A DNA stretch of 64,000 nt, taken from NCBI RefSeq assembly GCF_000410875.1, contig NZ_AROI01000022.1, positions 25,997 through 89,996 of the forward strand, in the 5' to 3' direction. The notes beneath the pieces were generated by a model that saw nothing but the letters and a program-made list of their open reading frames with translations, ran no database searches and was not told the DNA's origin. The position numbers were made by a program, and so were the translations under genes. Origin of the DNA: Halopseudomonas pelagia CL-AP6 (GTDB taxonomy: Bacteria > Pseudomonadota > Gammaproteobacteria > Pseudomonadales > Pseudomonadaceae). Every line of letters begins with the position of its first letter. The first letter of the stretch is position 1. Shown piece by piece: positions 9,798 through 17,231 of the stretch.

Positions 9798-12178
9798 AAA
9801 CACCGGCAAACTTCTGGACGAAGTTCTCGATCATGCTGGTTCTCAGCGTGCTCGTCGGGGTGTTCTTCATCGCGATCTTGTTAATGTCTTCGCTGAATCT
9901 GAAATTTTCTCAGGCAGCCATGAGCGAGCTGCGCCAGCAGCAAATTGCCGACACCTTCTACGCCAACCTGAACCGTATCAATGCGCACCACCAGTTGATG
10001 GAGCAAAACACCGCCAATCTGGCGCATGTGGGAGAAATCCTTCGGCGCGGGTCTGGCCAGGGTAATGCTACTGAAGAATTGGCACATGGTTTACGCTCTG
10101 CCCTGGCCAACATGCCAGAGGCCTACGGTGCAGAGATCTGGTACGGTAACGCCGACAATCTGCAACAACAGCGTTCAGCCTACGGCTACCGCAGCAACGC
10201 CGAGATCCACATCCAGCCAGTGGAAAATCTTTATCATGTGCAGGATTGGTACCGGCGCATATTGCCCGAGGCCAGGTCGGAAAACCGCCGTCCCGCGACG
10301 CCGCATTTCTATTGGACACCCGCCTACTACAAGGAACTGATCGACAACGTGGTGATCAGCTTGACCACCGTGATGCGCGACTCGCAAGGTGCAGTGATCG
10401 GCCTGGCATCCACCGACTGGCGTGCCGACGAGATCATCCGCCTGGTCAGCCGCGTGGAGGTAACCCCCGGCGCGTTCGCCTTTCTGCTCGATAGCGAAAA
10501 CCGCAATCTGTCTAGCCTGGCGATCTCTAGCGACGCGCCTGATGCCCAGCAAAAGATCGATGCCATCATCAACAGTCAGTTGCACAGCAAACTGACCGGC
10601 CCCTTGCCACAATCGGCGATCATCTCCGGCCGCCTGCTGGTAGCCCCGATGCAGACCATGCCGCTGAACATCAACGAGGAGGACCATGCGCTGTTCTTCA
10701 GCCGCACACAGGCCGGGATGATCTTTGGCGTCGGCGTACCTCAAGCGGAAATCGATGCTGTGCTCCTGCCCATGCGCAAAAGCAACCTGAAAATTGTTTG
10801 GCTGGTCAGCGCTCTTACGCTGGGGCTGTCGGGCATTATCTTGCTGTTTGTCGCCAACCTGCTTAATCGTGTGCATATCCTGCATACCGATACCCTGACG
10901 CAACTGCCCAATCGCGAGAAATTGCTGGTCGATCTGGGCAAGGCTAATTCCGGCACCCTGGTTTTGATCAATATCGACTCGTTCAAGGAGATCAACGACT
11001 TCTACGGACACCAGTGCGGCGACCATGTCATTGGCCAACTGGCGAGTGCATTACAGACATTTCTTGATAGCTTGCCTGCGGGGTCGGCTGGCCGGCTGTA
11101 CCGCATGCCGGCAGACGAGCTGGCCATCTGGCTGCCCGAGAGCAAGAACCCCCAGGGTTTGGAGCAGCTGATCAGCGCGCTTCAGGATGTACTCGGCGCA
11201 CTGGCGGTGAGCTGGATTGAGCATCGCATCCCGCTCAACATGACACTGGGCGTGGCCACCAGCCTGCAACCCGATGGGTCGCAGCAGGCCGACGGTCAAC
11301 TGCTGACATCGGCCAATATTGCACTGAAGTCAGCACGGCGGAACAAACTCAGCTGTCAGGTCTATGATCCGGGCCAGAAGACCCGCGAAAGTTATGAGCA
11401 CAACCTGGTCTGGGCTAACCGACTGAAGAAAGCCCTGGACGAGGGCCGCATCGTGCCCTATTTCCAGCCGATCATGGATCTAAAAACCGGCCGTATCGAC
11501 AAGTTCGAGTGTCTGGCCAGAATGATTGATGAGGACGGCCAGGCAATTAGTCCGCTGGAATTTCTCGCCGTGGCTAAAAAAATCCGCCTATATCGCTACA
11601 TCACCCGCACCATGGTGCAGCAATGCTTCAACCGCTTCGCCGACAACGACTATGAATTCTCCCTGAACCTGTCCTGCGAAGACCTGCTCGACCCTGAGCT
11701 TATGACCTTTATTGTCAACAGCCTGGAGCAGAGCAGCATCGCACCCAGGGTGATTTTCGAGATTCTCGAATCAGAAGGTATTGAAAACTACTCGGCCGTT
11801 CGCCAATTCATTGACCGCGTCAAGGAGCTGGGCTGCCGCATCGCGATTGATGACTTCGGCACTGGCTACTCAAATTTTGAGCATTTGCTGCGGCTCAACG
11901 TGGACATCATCAAGATCGATGGAACCCTGGTCAAACACCTGGATACAGATTCTGTGGCTTACAGCGTGGCCCGTGGCATCCAACAATTTGCCGCCGGGCT
12001 AGGCATGCAGACCGTGGCTGAATATGTTCACAGCCCGGCGATTCTGGACAAGGTCCAGTCGCTGAATATCGATTTCGCCCAGGGTTACCATGTGGGCAAG
12101 CCTCTGGCGACCCTAGTGACAGACAGCGACAACAGCCTGGTCAGCGCCCAGGTGCTGCGCTTCAATAGCCGCCGCTAG
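9788..12178 (+). CDS. membrane cyclic-di-GMP protein, Cache-like sensor + degenerate GGDEF + EAL (paralogue)
   Basis: Second copy of the architecture found at 5953: TM helix (about 15-38), periplasmic sensor with the shared DWRADEI stretch, second TM (about 335-358), GGDEF and EAL. Again the GGDEF site is PADEL and the EAL motif is ECL within KFECLARM, with DDFGTGYSNF and IKIDG intact. The C-terminus carries an extra tail of about 20 residues. The similarity runs along the full length, which points to tandem duplication with the lipoprotein gene between the copies. Expected role: c-di-GMP hydrolysis controlled by a periplasmic ligand, with the degenerate GGDEF as a possible GTP-sensing module. 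Confidence 0.85.
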   Translation: MELKTPANFWTKFSIMLVLSVLVGVFFIAILLMSSLNLKFSQAAMSELRQQQIADTFYANLNRINAHHQLMEQNTANLAHVGEILRRGSGQGNATEELAHGLRSALANMPEAYGAEIWYGNADNLQQQRSAYGYRSNAEIHIQPVENLYHVQDWYRRILPEARSENRRPATPHFYWTPAYYKELIDNVVISLTTVMRDSQGAVIGLASTDWRADEIIRLVSRVEVTPGAFAFLLDSENRNLSSLAISSDAPDAQQKIDAIINSQLHSKLTGPLPQSAIISGRLLVAPMQTMPLNINEEDHALFFSRTQAGMIFGVGVPQAEIDAVLLPMRKSNLKIVWLVSALTLGLSGIILLFVANLLNRVHILHTDTLTQLPNREKLLVDLGKANSGTLVLINIDSFKEINDFYGHQCGDHVIGQLASALQTFLDSLPAGSAGRLYRMPADELAIWLPESKNPQGLEQLISALQDVLGALAVSWIEHRIPLNMTLGVATSLQPDGSQQADGQLLTSANIALKSARRNKLSCQVYDPGQKTRESYEHNLVWANRLKKALDEGRIVPYFQPIMDLKTGRIDKFECLARMIDEDGQAISPLEFLAVAKKIRLYRYITRTMVQQCFNRFADNDYEFSLNLSCEDLLDPELMTFIVNSLEQSSIAPRVIFEILESEGIENYSAVRQFIDRVKELGCRIAIDDFGTGYSNFEHLLRLNVDIIKIDGTLVKHLDTDSVAYSVARGIQQFAAGLGMQTVAEYVHSPAILDKVQSLNIDFAQGYHVGKPLATLVTDSDNSLVSAQVLRFNSRR

Positions 12179-12397
12179 CGCAAAAGGCAGGCCTGGCTGG
12201 CCGCCACCTCGGGACATTAGATATCACGGCGCATCGGTGCCAAAGCCTGATACCTTGCTCTATGCATTACGACTCCAATAAGCAGACAGGTCTTCGGTCA
12301 CGCCGGATCCTTGTCTCGAGGCCCGCCTATTCAGGTAGGCGGCCTGCAGTTTAGTCGTTAGCATGACCTCATTATTTCTTTCTGTGCAGGAGTACTT

Positions 12398-13408
12398 ATG
12401 TCGAGCCAAGCCATTCCCTTATCCGTACTGGATCTTTGCCCGGTTCCCCAGGGCTCAACTCCGGCACAGGCGCTCAACAACGCCCTTGCGCTAGCCAAAC
12501 ACGCCGACATACTCGGCTACAAACGTTATTGGGTGGCCGAGCATCACAACATGACCGGCATCGCCAGTGCTGCCACCTCGGTGGTGATTGGCTACCTGGC
12601 CGCTGGCACCCAGCGGCTGCGGATCGGCTCCGGCGGCATCATGCTGCCCAACCATGCGCCGCTGCAGATTGCCGAGCAGTTCGGCACGCTGGAATCACTT
12701 TATCCCGGACGAATCGATCTGGGCCTGGGGCGTGCCCCGGGTACCGACCAGGCTACGGCTCAAGCATTGCGCCATGGACGTGGCGATGGCTCTGATTTCC
12801 CCCAGATGCTGGATGAGTTACGCGGTTTGTTTGCCGATCCGCAGCCAGGCCAGCGCCTGCGCGCAGTGCCCGGAGCGGGCCTGAATGTGCCGATCTGGCT
12901 ACTCGGATCCAGCACCTTCAGCGCTCAATTGGCTGGGCAGTTAGGGTTACCCTTCGCTTTTGCTGGGCAATTTTCGCCGGATTATCTGCATTCAGCGCTG
13001 AGCACCTATCGTGAGCATTTCCAGCCCAGCGCCGACCTGCAGAAGCCGCATGTGATGCTAGGCATTAACGCCTATGTAGCAGAAAGCCGGGAGCAGGCGC
13101 ATTTTCTCGCCAGCTCGCATCAGCAGGCCTTCCTCAATCTGATCCGCGGCACACCCGGCCCTATGCCGCCGCCAGTGGCCGATATGAGTGAGCTCTGGTT
13201 GCCGCATGAAAAGCATCAGGTTATGTCGACGCTGGCGGGTACATTGATCGGCGACGAACTCACTGTCGCCCAGCAAATGGCGGACTTGATTGAGCGTACG
13301 GGCGCAGATGAGCTGATTGTCAGCAGTTCGATCTTTGATCAGGCGGCACGCCAGGACAGTTATAGCCGGCTGATCAAGATCGCAGCGGGCATCCAGCGAC
13401 CTGTTTAA
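12398..13408 (+). CDS. luciferase-like (LLM class) flavin-dependent oxidoreductase
   Basis: Member of the bacterial luciferase-like flavin oxidoreductase superfamily, YhbW-like group, 336 aa. The TIM-barrel N-terminus starts [14 protein letters not shown], with WVAEHHNM at about 47-54 and the family motif [14 protein letters not shown] around 106-119. The substrate cannot be told from sequence. An AGGAG is placed well before the ATG. The 219-bp gap upstream contains a dyad at 12320-12343 (CCGCCTA/TAGGCGG) without a T-run, so a promoter or weak terminator is possible. It stands alone between the GGDEF-EAL genes and the tRNA. Confidence 0.85.
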   Translation: MSSQAIPLSVLDLCPVPQGSTPAQALNNALALAKHADILGYKRYWVAEHHNMTGIASAATSVVIGYLAAGTQRLRIGSGGIMLPNHAPLQIAEQFGTLESLYPGRIDLGLGRAPGTDQATAQALRHGRGDGSDFPQMLDELRGLFADPQPGQRLRAVPGAGLNVPIWLLGSSTFSAQLAGQLGLPFAFAGQFSPDYLHSALSTYREHFQPSADLQKPHVMLGINAYVAESREQAHFLASSHQQAFLNLIRGTPGPMPPPVADMSELWLPHEKHQVMSTLAGTLIGDELTVAQQMADLIERTGADELIVSSSIFDQAARQDSYSRLIKIAAGIQRPV

Positions 13409-13495
13409 CAAAACCTGCTCAAGATAATGGGTTAAGAGAAATAATCTATGAAGGTGTTTGCCGAACGCTGAGCAACTGCTTAGAATGCGCAGCAC

Positions 13496-13569
13496 GCGGG
13501 TGTAGCTCAATGGTAGAGCAGAAGCTTCCCAAGCTTACGACGAGGGTTCGATTCCCTTCACCCGCTCCA
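13496..13569 (+). tRNA. tRNA-Gly (anticodon CCC)
   Basis: 74 nt including the encoded CCA. The acceptor stem GCGGGTG pairs with CACCCGC, the D stem is GCTC/GAGC around AATGGTA, the anticodon loop is TTCCCAA with CCC in the anticodon position, and the T arm is GAGGG-TTCGATT-CCCTT. The body closely resembles the enterobacterial glyU type. The outermost anticodon-stem pair appears to be a G-A mismatch. The 3' half serves as the attachment site of the island that follows. Confidence 0.95.
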
Positions 13570-13571
13570 CT
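13544..13571 (+). repeat. attL: 3' end of tRNA-Gly used as integration core
   Basis: This 28-bp segment of the tRNA 3' end recurs in the same orientation at 19543-19569. The pair marks the ends of an element integrated by a tyrosine recombinase, a common use of tRNA genes. The copy inside the tRNA is intact. Confidence 0.8.
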
Positions 13572-13614
13572 AAGCCTTTGATTATAAAGACAATTTCTTC
13601 ACCCTCTCAACGAA

Positions 13615-13634
13615 GTGTCGAGAAAGTGTCGAAA
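13615..13634 (+). repeat. paired GTGTCGA repeat, left end (possible integrase arm site)
   Basis: Two GTGTCGA heptamers 11 bp apart, the second within AAAGTGTCGAAA. The same pair with the same 11-bp period and orientation is at 19431-19450 near the other end of the island (19 of 20 positions identical). Paired repeats near both ends of an integrated element are typical of integrase arm-binding sites; that role is inferred. Confidence 0.55.
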
Positions 13635-13967
13635 TCACGCCCGCTTGGCGCTTTCTGCCTCAAGGTCAGAGAAGTTACTGATTTTCACGTCTCCTTCCGG
13701 AAAACGCGCCACAAGGTCCAAATGCCCCCCCATAGCTTCAATATGGCTGCGCAAGGTGGAAAGGTACATATCCGTCCGACGCTCCATCTTAGCGATAGAA
13801 GGCTGCTGAACATTCAATATTTCAGCCAGAACCTTTTGTGACAAGCCGCGAGCCTGGCGCAACTCGTTGAGCGGCATTTCAGCGAGCAAAACCCGAGCCT
13901 TCACCTCAACCCGAGCCTGCGACTCTAGAGACATTTTCTCGCGAAGGTTACTAAATTTGTTAGCCAT
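13635..13967 (-). CDS. XRE-family antitoxin (HigA-like; PfiA position)
   Basis: 110-residue helix-turn-helix protein expected to neutralise the toxin encoded just upstream and to repress the pair. The HTH covers about 30-75 (LNELRQARGLSQKVLAEILN, then QQPSIAKMERRTD). A short tail (about 80-110) may contact the toxin. The ATG at 13967 lies inside the end of the toxin gene (8-bp overlap), with GAGGG 8 nt before it, so toxin and antitoxin are translationally coupled in toxin-first order as in higBA systems. Confidence 0.85.
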   Translation of the reverse strand: MANKFSNLREKMSLESQARVEVKARVLLAEMPLNELRQARGLSQKVLAEILNVQQPSIAKMERRTDMYLSTLRSHIEAMGGHLDLVARFPEGDVKISNFSDLEAESAKRA

Positions 13968-14325
13968 CAATCAGGCCCTCTTTTCTCAATTCTTCTAGAT
14001 GATCGTCATACAAGCGGTCAGCGATTGGGATATTGTCCAAGTACCACCGATCATCACCTGTTTTATCACCACCAATGAGCAAAATAGCGGAGCGTCTAGG
14101 GTCGAAGGCGTACAGGGTGCGGAATGGTACCCCGCCATGCTGAGTTCTAAGCTCTCGCATATGACTGTGTTTTGACCCGTTTATGCCACTGCTATGGGGA
14201 AAGCCTAGGTGAGGTCCGTTGTGCTCCAGCAAGGTCACTGAAACAGCGACCGACTCCTGCTCATCCTCACTAAGACTTGCCCACCACTCTCCAAATTCAT
14301 CGGTATATTCAACATCCCAAACCAT
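13960..14325 (-). CDS. HigB/RelE-type toxin (phage Gp49-like; PfiT position)
   Basis: 121-residue toxin of the RelE/HigB superfamily, Gp49-like group, presumed mRNA endonuclease on the ribosome. Signature parts are WDVEYTDEFGEWWASL at the N-terminus, MRELRTQHGG, FRTLYAFDPRRSAILLIGGDK around 70-90, and the C-terminal helix ending YDDHLEELRKEGL. The ATG at 14325 is chosen because AAGGA lies 9 nt before it; the ATG at 14334 abuts that site. Encoded before its antitoxin, with an inverted repeat 22 bp upstream of the start as likely operator. Confidence 0.85.
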   Translation of the reverse strand: MVWDVEYTDEFGEWWASLSEDEQESVAVSVTLLEHNGPHLGFPHSSGINGSKHSHMRELRTQHGGVPFRTLYAFDPRRSAILLIGGDKTGDDRWYLDNIPIADRLYDDHLEELRKEGLIDG

Positions 14326-14346
14326 ACACGACATTCCTTAGAAAGA

Positions 14347-14366
14347 ATATTCCTTTAATGGAATAT
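14347..14366 (-). promoter_or_regulatory. inverted repeat upstream of the toxin-antitoxin pair (operator)
   Basis: Perfect 7-bp arms ATATTCC and GGAATAT with a 6-bp TTTAAT spacer, AT-rich and directly upstream of the toxin gene. Type II antitoxins with an XRE domain normally bind such dyads to autoregulate. It overlaps the 3' end of the integrase fragment. Confidence 0.6.
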
Positions 14367-14588
14367 AGCAGATGATAGTGGGTTAAAGCGAATAGCGTCT
14401 GCCAGATGATCTGGCGAGAGATGCGCATAGCGAAGCGTCATCGCAAGAGATGAATGCCCGAGTATTTTTTGTAGGGTGACGATGTTGCCGCCATTCATGA
14501 TGAAATGGCTAGCGAAAGTATGACGTAGCACGTGAGACGCCTGGCCTGTGGGTAGCTTGAAGGAAGCTCGTTCCAAAGCTTTCCGGAA
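14355..14588 (-). pseudogene. tyrosine integrase, C-terminal fragment only
   Basis: Only the last ~77 residues of a phage integrase remain. They contain the catalytic VLRHTFASHF box (H-x-x-R region), the LGHSSLAMTLRYAH box with the nucleophilic Tyr, and a typical tail PDHLADAIRFNP. The catalytic core's first Arg, the Lys and the whole DNA-binding N-terminus are missing. In-frame homology (FRKALERASFKLPTGQ) begins just after a TGA; upstream sequence belongs to a different gene in another frame. No functional integrase is encoded, so the element cannot move by itself. Confidence 0.85.
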
Positions 14589-14784
14589 TCATTTGACCAC
14601 TACAAAGAGCCACGTTGACCATCACGCGCTTGCCGACTTTTAGGCTGGGGAGGTAGCCGCGATCAATCCACGTGCGGACGACGATAGGTTCGTCACCCAT
14701 ACCGATCCACTCAGCGAATTTCTGCCAGGGCATCAGCGGCGGGCATCCAATCAGTTTTTGAGGGTCTAGACCTTCCATATCCAT
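14589..14784 (-). pseudogene. XisF-like phage regulator/excisionase, N-terminal fragment
   Basis: Reads MDMEGLDPQKLIG then PPLMPWQKFAEWIGMGDEP and VRTWIDRGYLPSLKVGKRVM, the winged-HTH-like pattern of the small regulator found next to the repressor in Pf-type phages. After VNVALCSGQ the frame runs into the integrase 3' fragment in the wrong frame (down to about 14509), so the native C-terminus is lost. ATG 14784 has TGGAAC upstream; longer in-frame starts reach 14898. The junction is at about 14580-14605. It faces away from the repressor gene. Confidence 0.65.
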
Positions 14785-14826
14785 CAGCTTTGTTCCACTA
14801 TGTTTAGCAATAGATCCGCAGATAGT

Positions 14827-14873
14827 AATTTGCATATAGCGCAAGCCACTAGATGCAAATATATCAAATTTGC
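14827..14873. promoter_or_regulatory. repressor operator region between xisF-like gene and repressor
   Basis: The 134-bp divergent region holds AATTTGC at 14827-14833 and an inverted pair GCAAAT (14855-14860) / ATTTGC (14868-14873). In Pf4 the repressor Pf4r binds the xisF4-pf4r intergenic region; these repeated TTTGC/GCAAA elements are the natural candidates here. Binding is inferred. Confidence 0.45.
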
Positions 14874-14918
14874 GCATGACATCCACCACTATGTGCACAT
14901 TATTTAGAACGTTATGGA

Positions 14919-15188
14919 ATGATAAGAGAGCGAATTATTACAATTTGGGATCACCTAGAAATCTCAGCGCCGAAGCTAGAGAAGGTGAGCGGTATCGACC
15001 GTAGCAAGTGGTATCACCTGAGGAATGGGAAGCGTAGGGCTAATGAGGACGATATTGAGGCAATCGTTAAGATAGCTCCCCAATACGCTTTATGGTTGAC
15101 GACGGGAAATATCATCCCGGAAGCAGGCCAGACCAGCCCCGAATACGACGAAGCTAACTCAAAGTTGCCAATACACCACGCGGGATAG
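14919..15188 (+). CDS. Pf4r-like phage repressor
   Basis: 89-residue DNA-binding protein resembling repressor C of Pf filamentous phages. Features are IWDHLEISAPKLEKVSGIDR with the HTH, then WYHLRNGKRRANEDDIEAIV, QYALWLTTGNI and the C-terminal GQTSPEYDEANSKL. In Pf phages this protein holds the phage silent and gives immunity to superinfection by related phage. The gene is intact though the phage core is gone, which fits selection for immunity. Its last codons and stop (HHAG) are part of a 52-bp repeat that recurs 2 kb downstream. Confidence 0.75.
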   Translation: MIRERIITIWDHLEISAPKLEKVSGIDRSKWYHLRNGKRRANEDDIEAIVKIAPQYALWLTTGNIIPEAGQTSPEYDEANSKLPIHHAG

Positions 15189-15225
15189 CGATCACCAAAG
15201 AAGTGACTAGGCGCTGGTACGCCCG
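15174..15225 (+). repeat. 52-bp direct repeat, copy 1 (3' end of repressor gene)
   Basis: Matches 17156-17207 at 50 of 52 positions in the same orientation; the start-to-start distance is 1982 bp. It covers the last codons and stop of the Pf4r-like gene plus 37 bp downstream. The pair brackets the three-gene ATPase/DUF4325 operon, so that operon looks like a module inserted just behind the repressor with duplication of the repressor's tail, or one that could be lost or exchanged by recombination between the copies. Confidence 0.9.
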
Positions 15226-15291
15226 AAAGAGTGGACATGGATGAAATCAAAAGGAAATTAGAAAGATGCCAATGCCTGTAAAGACACTAAA

Positions 15292-16248
15292 ATGAAAAAG
15301 GTTGTTAAGGCGACCCCGAAGAAGCCAACGTCCCGAGTTAGGATACAGGCTCCACCGTCGGTGTGTATTTATCATAAAAATGAATATAAATACACGGCAT
15401 CGTTTTTTGATCAAATAGATGTTGAAGTCTTTGGAAGATTCAACTACGTAGAGCTAGACTTTTCCGAGACCTCATTTATTTCTGCAGCAGCTGCATTGAT
15501 GGTGTTCGCAAAAGTTACAAGGTGTCAATGTTGGGCCTCACATAAAACATTCTCAAGCCCTGAGCAGATAATAACCACCATATTACCAAAAGACAAAGCA
15601 ACTAGAGATATCATTGTAAAAAATGGTCTATGGGCTGCAATAAAGCCAGGAGGCCAGAGAAAGCTAGATGAGTTATGGAAGGATGTAAGAAATCCGTACA
15701 AAACAGGAAGCGATCCAGCAAACGAGATAACCGACATAATTAAGATCTTGCAGGTGCAGTGCAACCCATTGCCTAGGCATATTGTTTCAGCAATGCAAGA
15801 AGCTTATTTGAACATAGCGCATCATGCCTATGAAAAATTTAAAAACGTAGAGAACCCACTTCATGAATTTATGATAGGAAGGTGGTGGCAATACGCTTCA
15901 AAAAATGAAAAAGAAAAGAAAATCACTATAATTATCTACGACACAGGCTCGGGGATTCACGACACTATAGGTGCTGAAAACTTTTTCTCTAGACGTAATA
16001 GTGATGAGGTGGAACGAGCCATGTCCCCTGGAGTTACGCGGCTAAGCATACAGGGCCGTGGGATGGGTTTTGAAAACATCAAGAAACCGGTTAAGCTAAA
16101 TGAATTTCCTGCATACCTAGTGGTCTATAGCGGCAAAGGACAAGTGGTATATAAGCGGGGCGAAATTATAGATAAGTCAGAGCATTCTTATAAAATTGGC
16201 GGAACGCTAATTGAGTGGGTTTTTGGAGAGCTAGAAGATGAGCGCTAA
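15292..16248 (+). CDS. STAS-like/GHKL ATPase fusion protein (cargo operon gene 1)
   Basis: 318-residue protein with a GHKL (histidine-kinase-type) ATP-binding domain and no phospho-acceptor domain. A basic N-terminus (1-20) is followed by a STAS-like stretch (VELDFSETSFISAAAALMVFA, 53-73). The ATPase N-box is E170-N174-H177-H178, the G1 box D217-TGSGI, the G2 box GRGMGF at 255-260 and GGT at 303-305. Such ATPases act in partner switching (SpoIIAB/RsbW-like) as kinases of STAS proteins. The next gene encodes a STAS-like protein and overlaps by 11 bp, suggesting a direct partner. A nine-codon leader (MPMPVKTLK, 15266-15295) ends across its ATG. AT-rich codon use marks it as foreign. Confidence 0.75.
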   Translation: MKKVVKATPKKPTSRVRIQAPPSVCIYHKNEYKYTASFFDQIDVEVFGRFNYVELDFSETSFISAAAALMVFAKVTRCQCWASHKTFSSPEQIITTILPKDKATRDIIVKNGLWAAIKPGGQRKLDELWKDVRNPYKTGSDPANEITDIIKILQVQCNPLPRHIVSAMQEAYLNIAHHAYEKFKNVENPLHEFMIGRWWQYASKNEKEKKITIIIYDTGSGIHDTIGAENFFSRRNSDEVERAMSPGVTRLSIQGRGMGFENIKKPVKLNEFPAYLVVYSGKGQVVYKRGEIIDKSEHSYKIGGTLIEWVFGELEDER

Positions 16249-16582
16249 AAAAACGGTTGAGGTAGATGTAGGAAAGTTTTCGAAAACTCCTTTTGGGCGA
16301 TACGAGGACGATGGTGAATATAATGGCACAAAATTTAGGGAGCTTAAGTTAAAGGATCTTTTTCTAGACCCAGGGGTTGAAAAGGTTATAGTTCAGCTTG
16401 ATACCGTTCAAGACGGCTATGAATACGGATCTTCATTCCTGGAAGAATCATTTGGCGGACTAGTTAGAGAGTACAAGCTTTCTGCTGATGAGGTTTTCAA
16501 AAAACTTGAAGTAAAAACAAAATATCAAGATTACGTTCTAGAAATAGAGGACTATATCAGGAGAGCAGAGAGCAATGCCTGA
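16238..16582 (+). CDS. STAS-like DUF4325 protein (cargo operon gene 2)
   Basis: 114-residue protein with the hallmarks of the STAS-like DUF4325 family: FGRYEDDG (19-26), GTKFRELKLK (30-39), the VEKVIVQLD strand (47-55) and GSSFLEESFGGLVRE (64-78). No TM segment. It lies between the GHKL ATPase gene (11-bp overlap) and the membrane protein gene (8-bp overlap). By analogy with SpoIIAA/SpoIIAB it may bind or be phosphorylated by the ATPase, but no Ser/Thr site can be named. Pairs of DUF4325 and ATPase genes recur in bacterial accessory DNA; the function is not established. Confidence 0.75.
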   Translation: MSAKKTVEVDVGKFSKTPFGRYEDDGEYNGTKFRELKLKDLFLDPGVEKVIVQLDTVQDGYEYGSSFLEESFGGLVREYKLSADEVFKKLEVKTKYQDYVLEIEDYIRRAESNA

Positions 16583-17036
16583 TATATCCAATGTCACGCT
16601 ATGGGTTAGCATCATATCTCCAGCTTTGGTGATAATTGGATGGATGGTAATATTTTCCAACTCTAATAGAATTGCCACGCGTAGCGAAGAATATATAATA
16701 ATTAATAAAACTATTGATAAGATAATGGCACTAGACCAAAGGTGTGCGAAGTATTGGTTAACTGCTGATAACAGAGAAAATGCTAACCACTGGATAGCGG
16801 GCACGCTATCAGAAATTTATGGCATCAGAGCTCTTTTAGATATTTTAGAAGCACACCATGATTTTAAGAATAAAGATGAGTTGCTTTATCAGATGAGAAG
16901 CGCAGCAACTTTAGATGCAGAAAAAGCTACTGAGCTTTCGACTAATAAGATCAAGTTAAAGAAAACCACTCAATCCTTGGCTTTTGGAAGCGCTATGAAA
17001 TCGCTTTATATTCACTATCGTAATAAAAACTCTTAA
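16575..17036 (+). CDS. one-TM protein, possible effector (cargo operon gene 3)
   Basis: 153 residues, not recognised. One N-terminal TM helix (about 6-28, TLWVSIISPALVIIGWMVIF) is followed by a soluble, mostly helical domain with conserved-looking Trp, His and charged residues. The gene overlaps the DUF4325 gene by 8 bp, so the three proteins are probably made together in fixed ratio. A membrane protein as last gene of a switch-type operon could be the output (membrane damage or signalling), but this is inference from position only. Confidence 0.6.
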   Translation: MPDISNVTLWVSIISPALVIIGWMVIFSNSNRIATRSEEYIIINKTIDKIMALDQRCAKYWLTADNRENANHWIAGTLSEIYGIRALLDILEAHHDFKNKDELLYQMRSAATLDAEKATELSTNKIKLKKTTQSLAFGSAMKSLYIHYRNKNS

Positions 17037-17040
17037 TTAA

Positions 17041-17155
17041 AAAGTAAATGGCGTGAGATAAACATTAATCCGTCTGATACGTTACCAGCCAACGTGGTTT
17101 TTCTGCGTTGACTGGAACCCGCTCGGTAGGAATGTTCATCTGACCCGAATTTTAC
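17041..17155. other. unexplained non-coding segment after the cargo operon
   Basis: Between the operon and the second 52-bp repeat lie a hairpin-like stretch (CCAGCCAACG...CGTTGACTGG, about 17089-17115) and, on the minus strand at 17131-17151, the motif AATTCGGGTCAGATGAACATT. A near copy of that motif occurs in opposite orientation at 19312-19332. No gene is seen. It may be a remnant of an insertion element. Confidence 0.4.
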
Positions 17156-17207
17156 CACCACGCGGGATAGCGATCACCAAAGAAGTGACTAGGCGATGGT
17201 TCGCCCG
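17156..17207 (+). repeat. 52-bp direct repeat, copy 2
   Basis: Second copy of the repressor-tail repeat (see 15174-15225), differing at two positions. Here it is not attached to a repressor gene; it is followed after 12 bp by a GGAG ribosome binding site and the next cargo gene. This probably shows the original arrangement in which the gene at 17232 followed the repressor directly. Confidence 0.9.
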
Positions 17208-17231
17208 TAGCGAACGCAAGGAGAGCGAAGC

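Noticed and set aside
12320..12343. Dyad CCGCCTA/TAGGCGG before the luciferase-like gene as terminator
   Set aside because: Short stem and no T-run; could equally be an operator. Mentioned with the gene only.
14355..14898. A functional integrase or a novel fused integrase-regulator protein
   Set aside because: The two parts are in different frames and the integrase lacks most of its catalytic and DNA-binding regions.
16538..16804. 88-codon minus-strand frame opposite the small membrane protein gene of the cargo operon
   Set aside because: Overlaps two coupled plus-strand genes and has no ribosome binding site or motif; its hydrophobicity mirrors the opposite TM segment.
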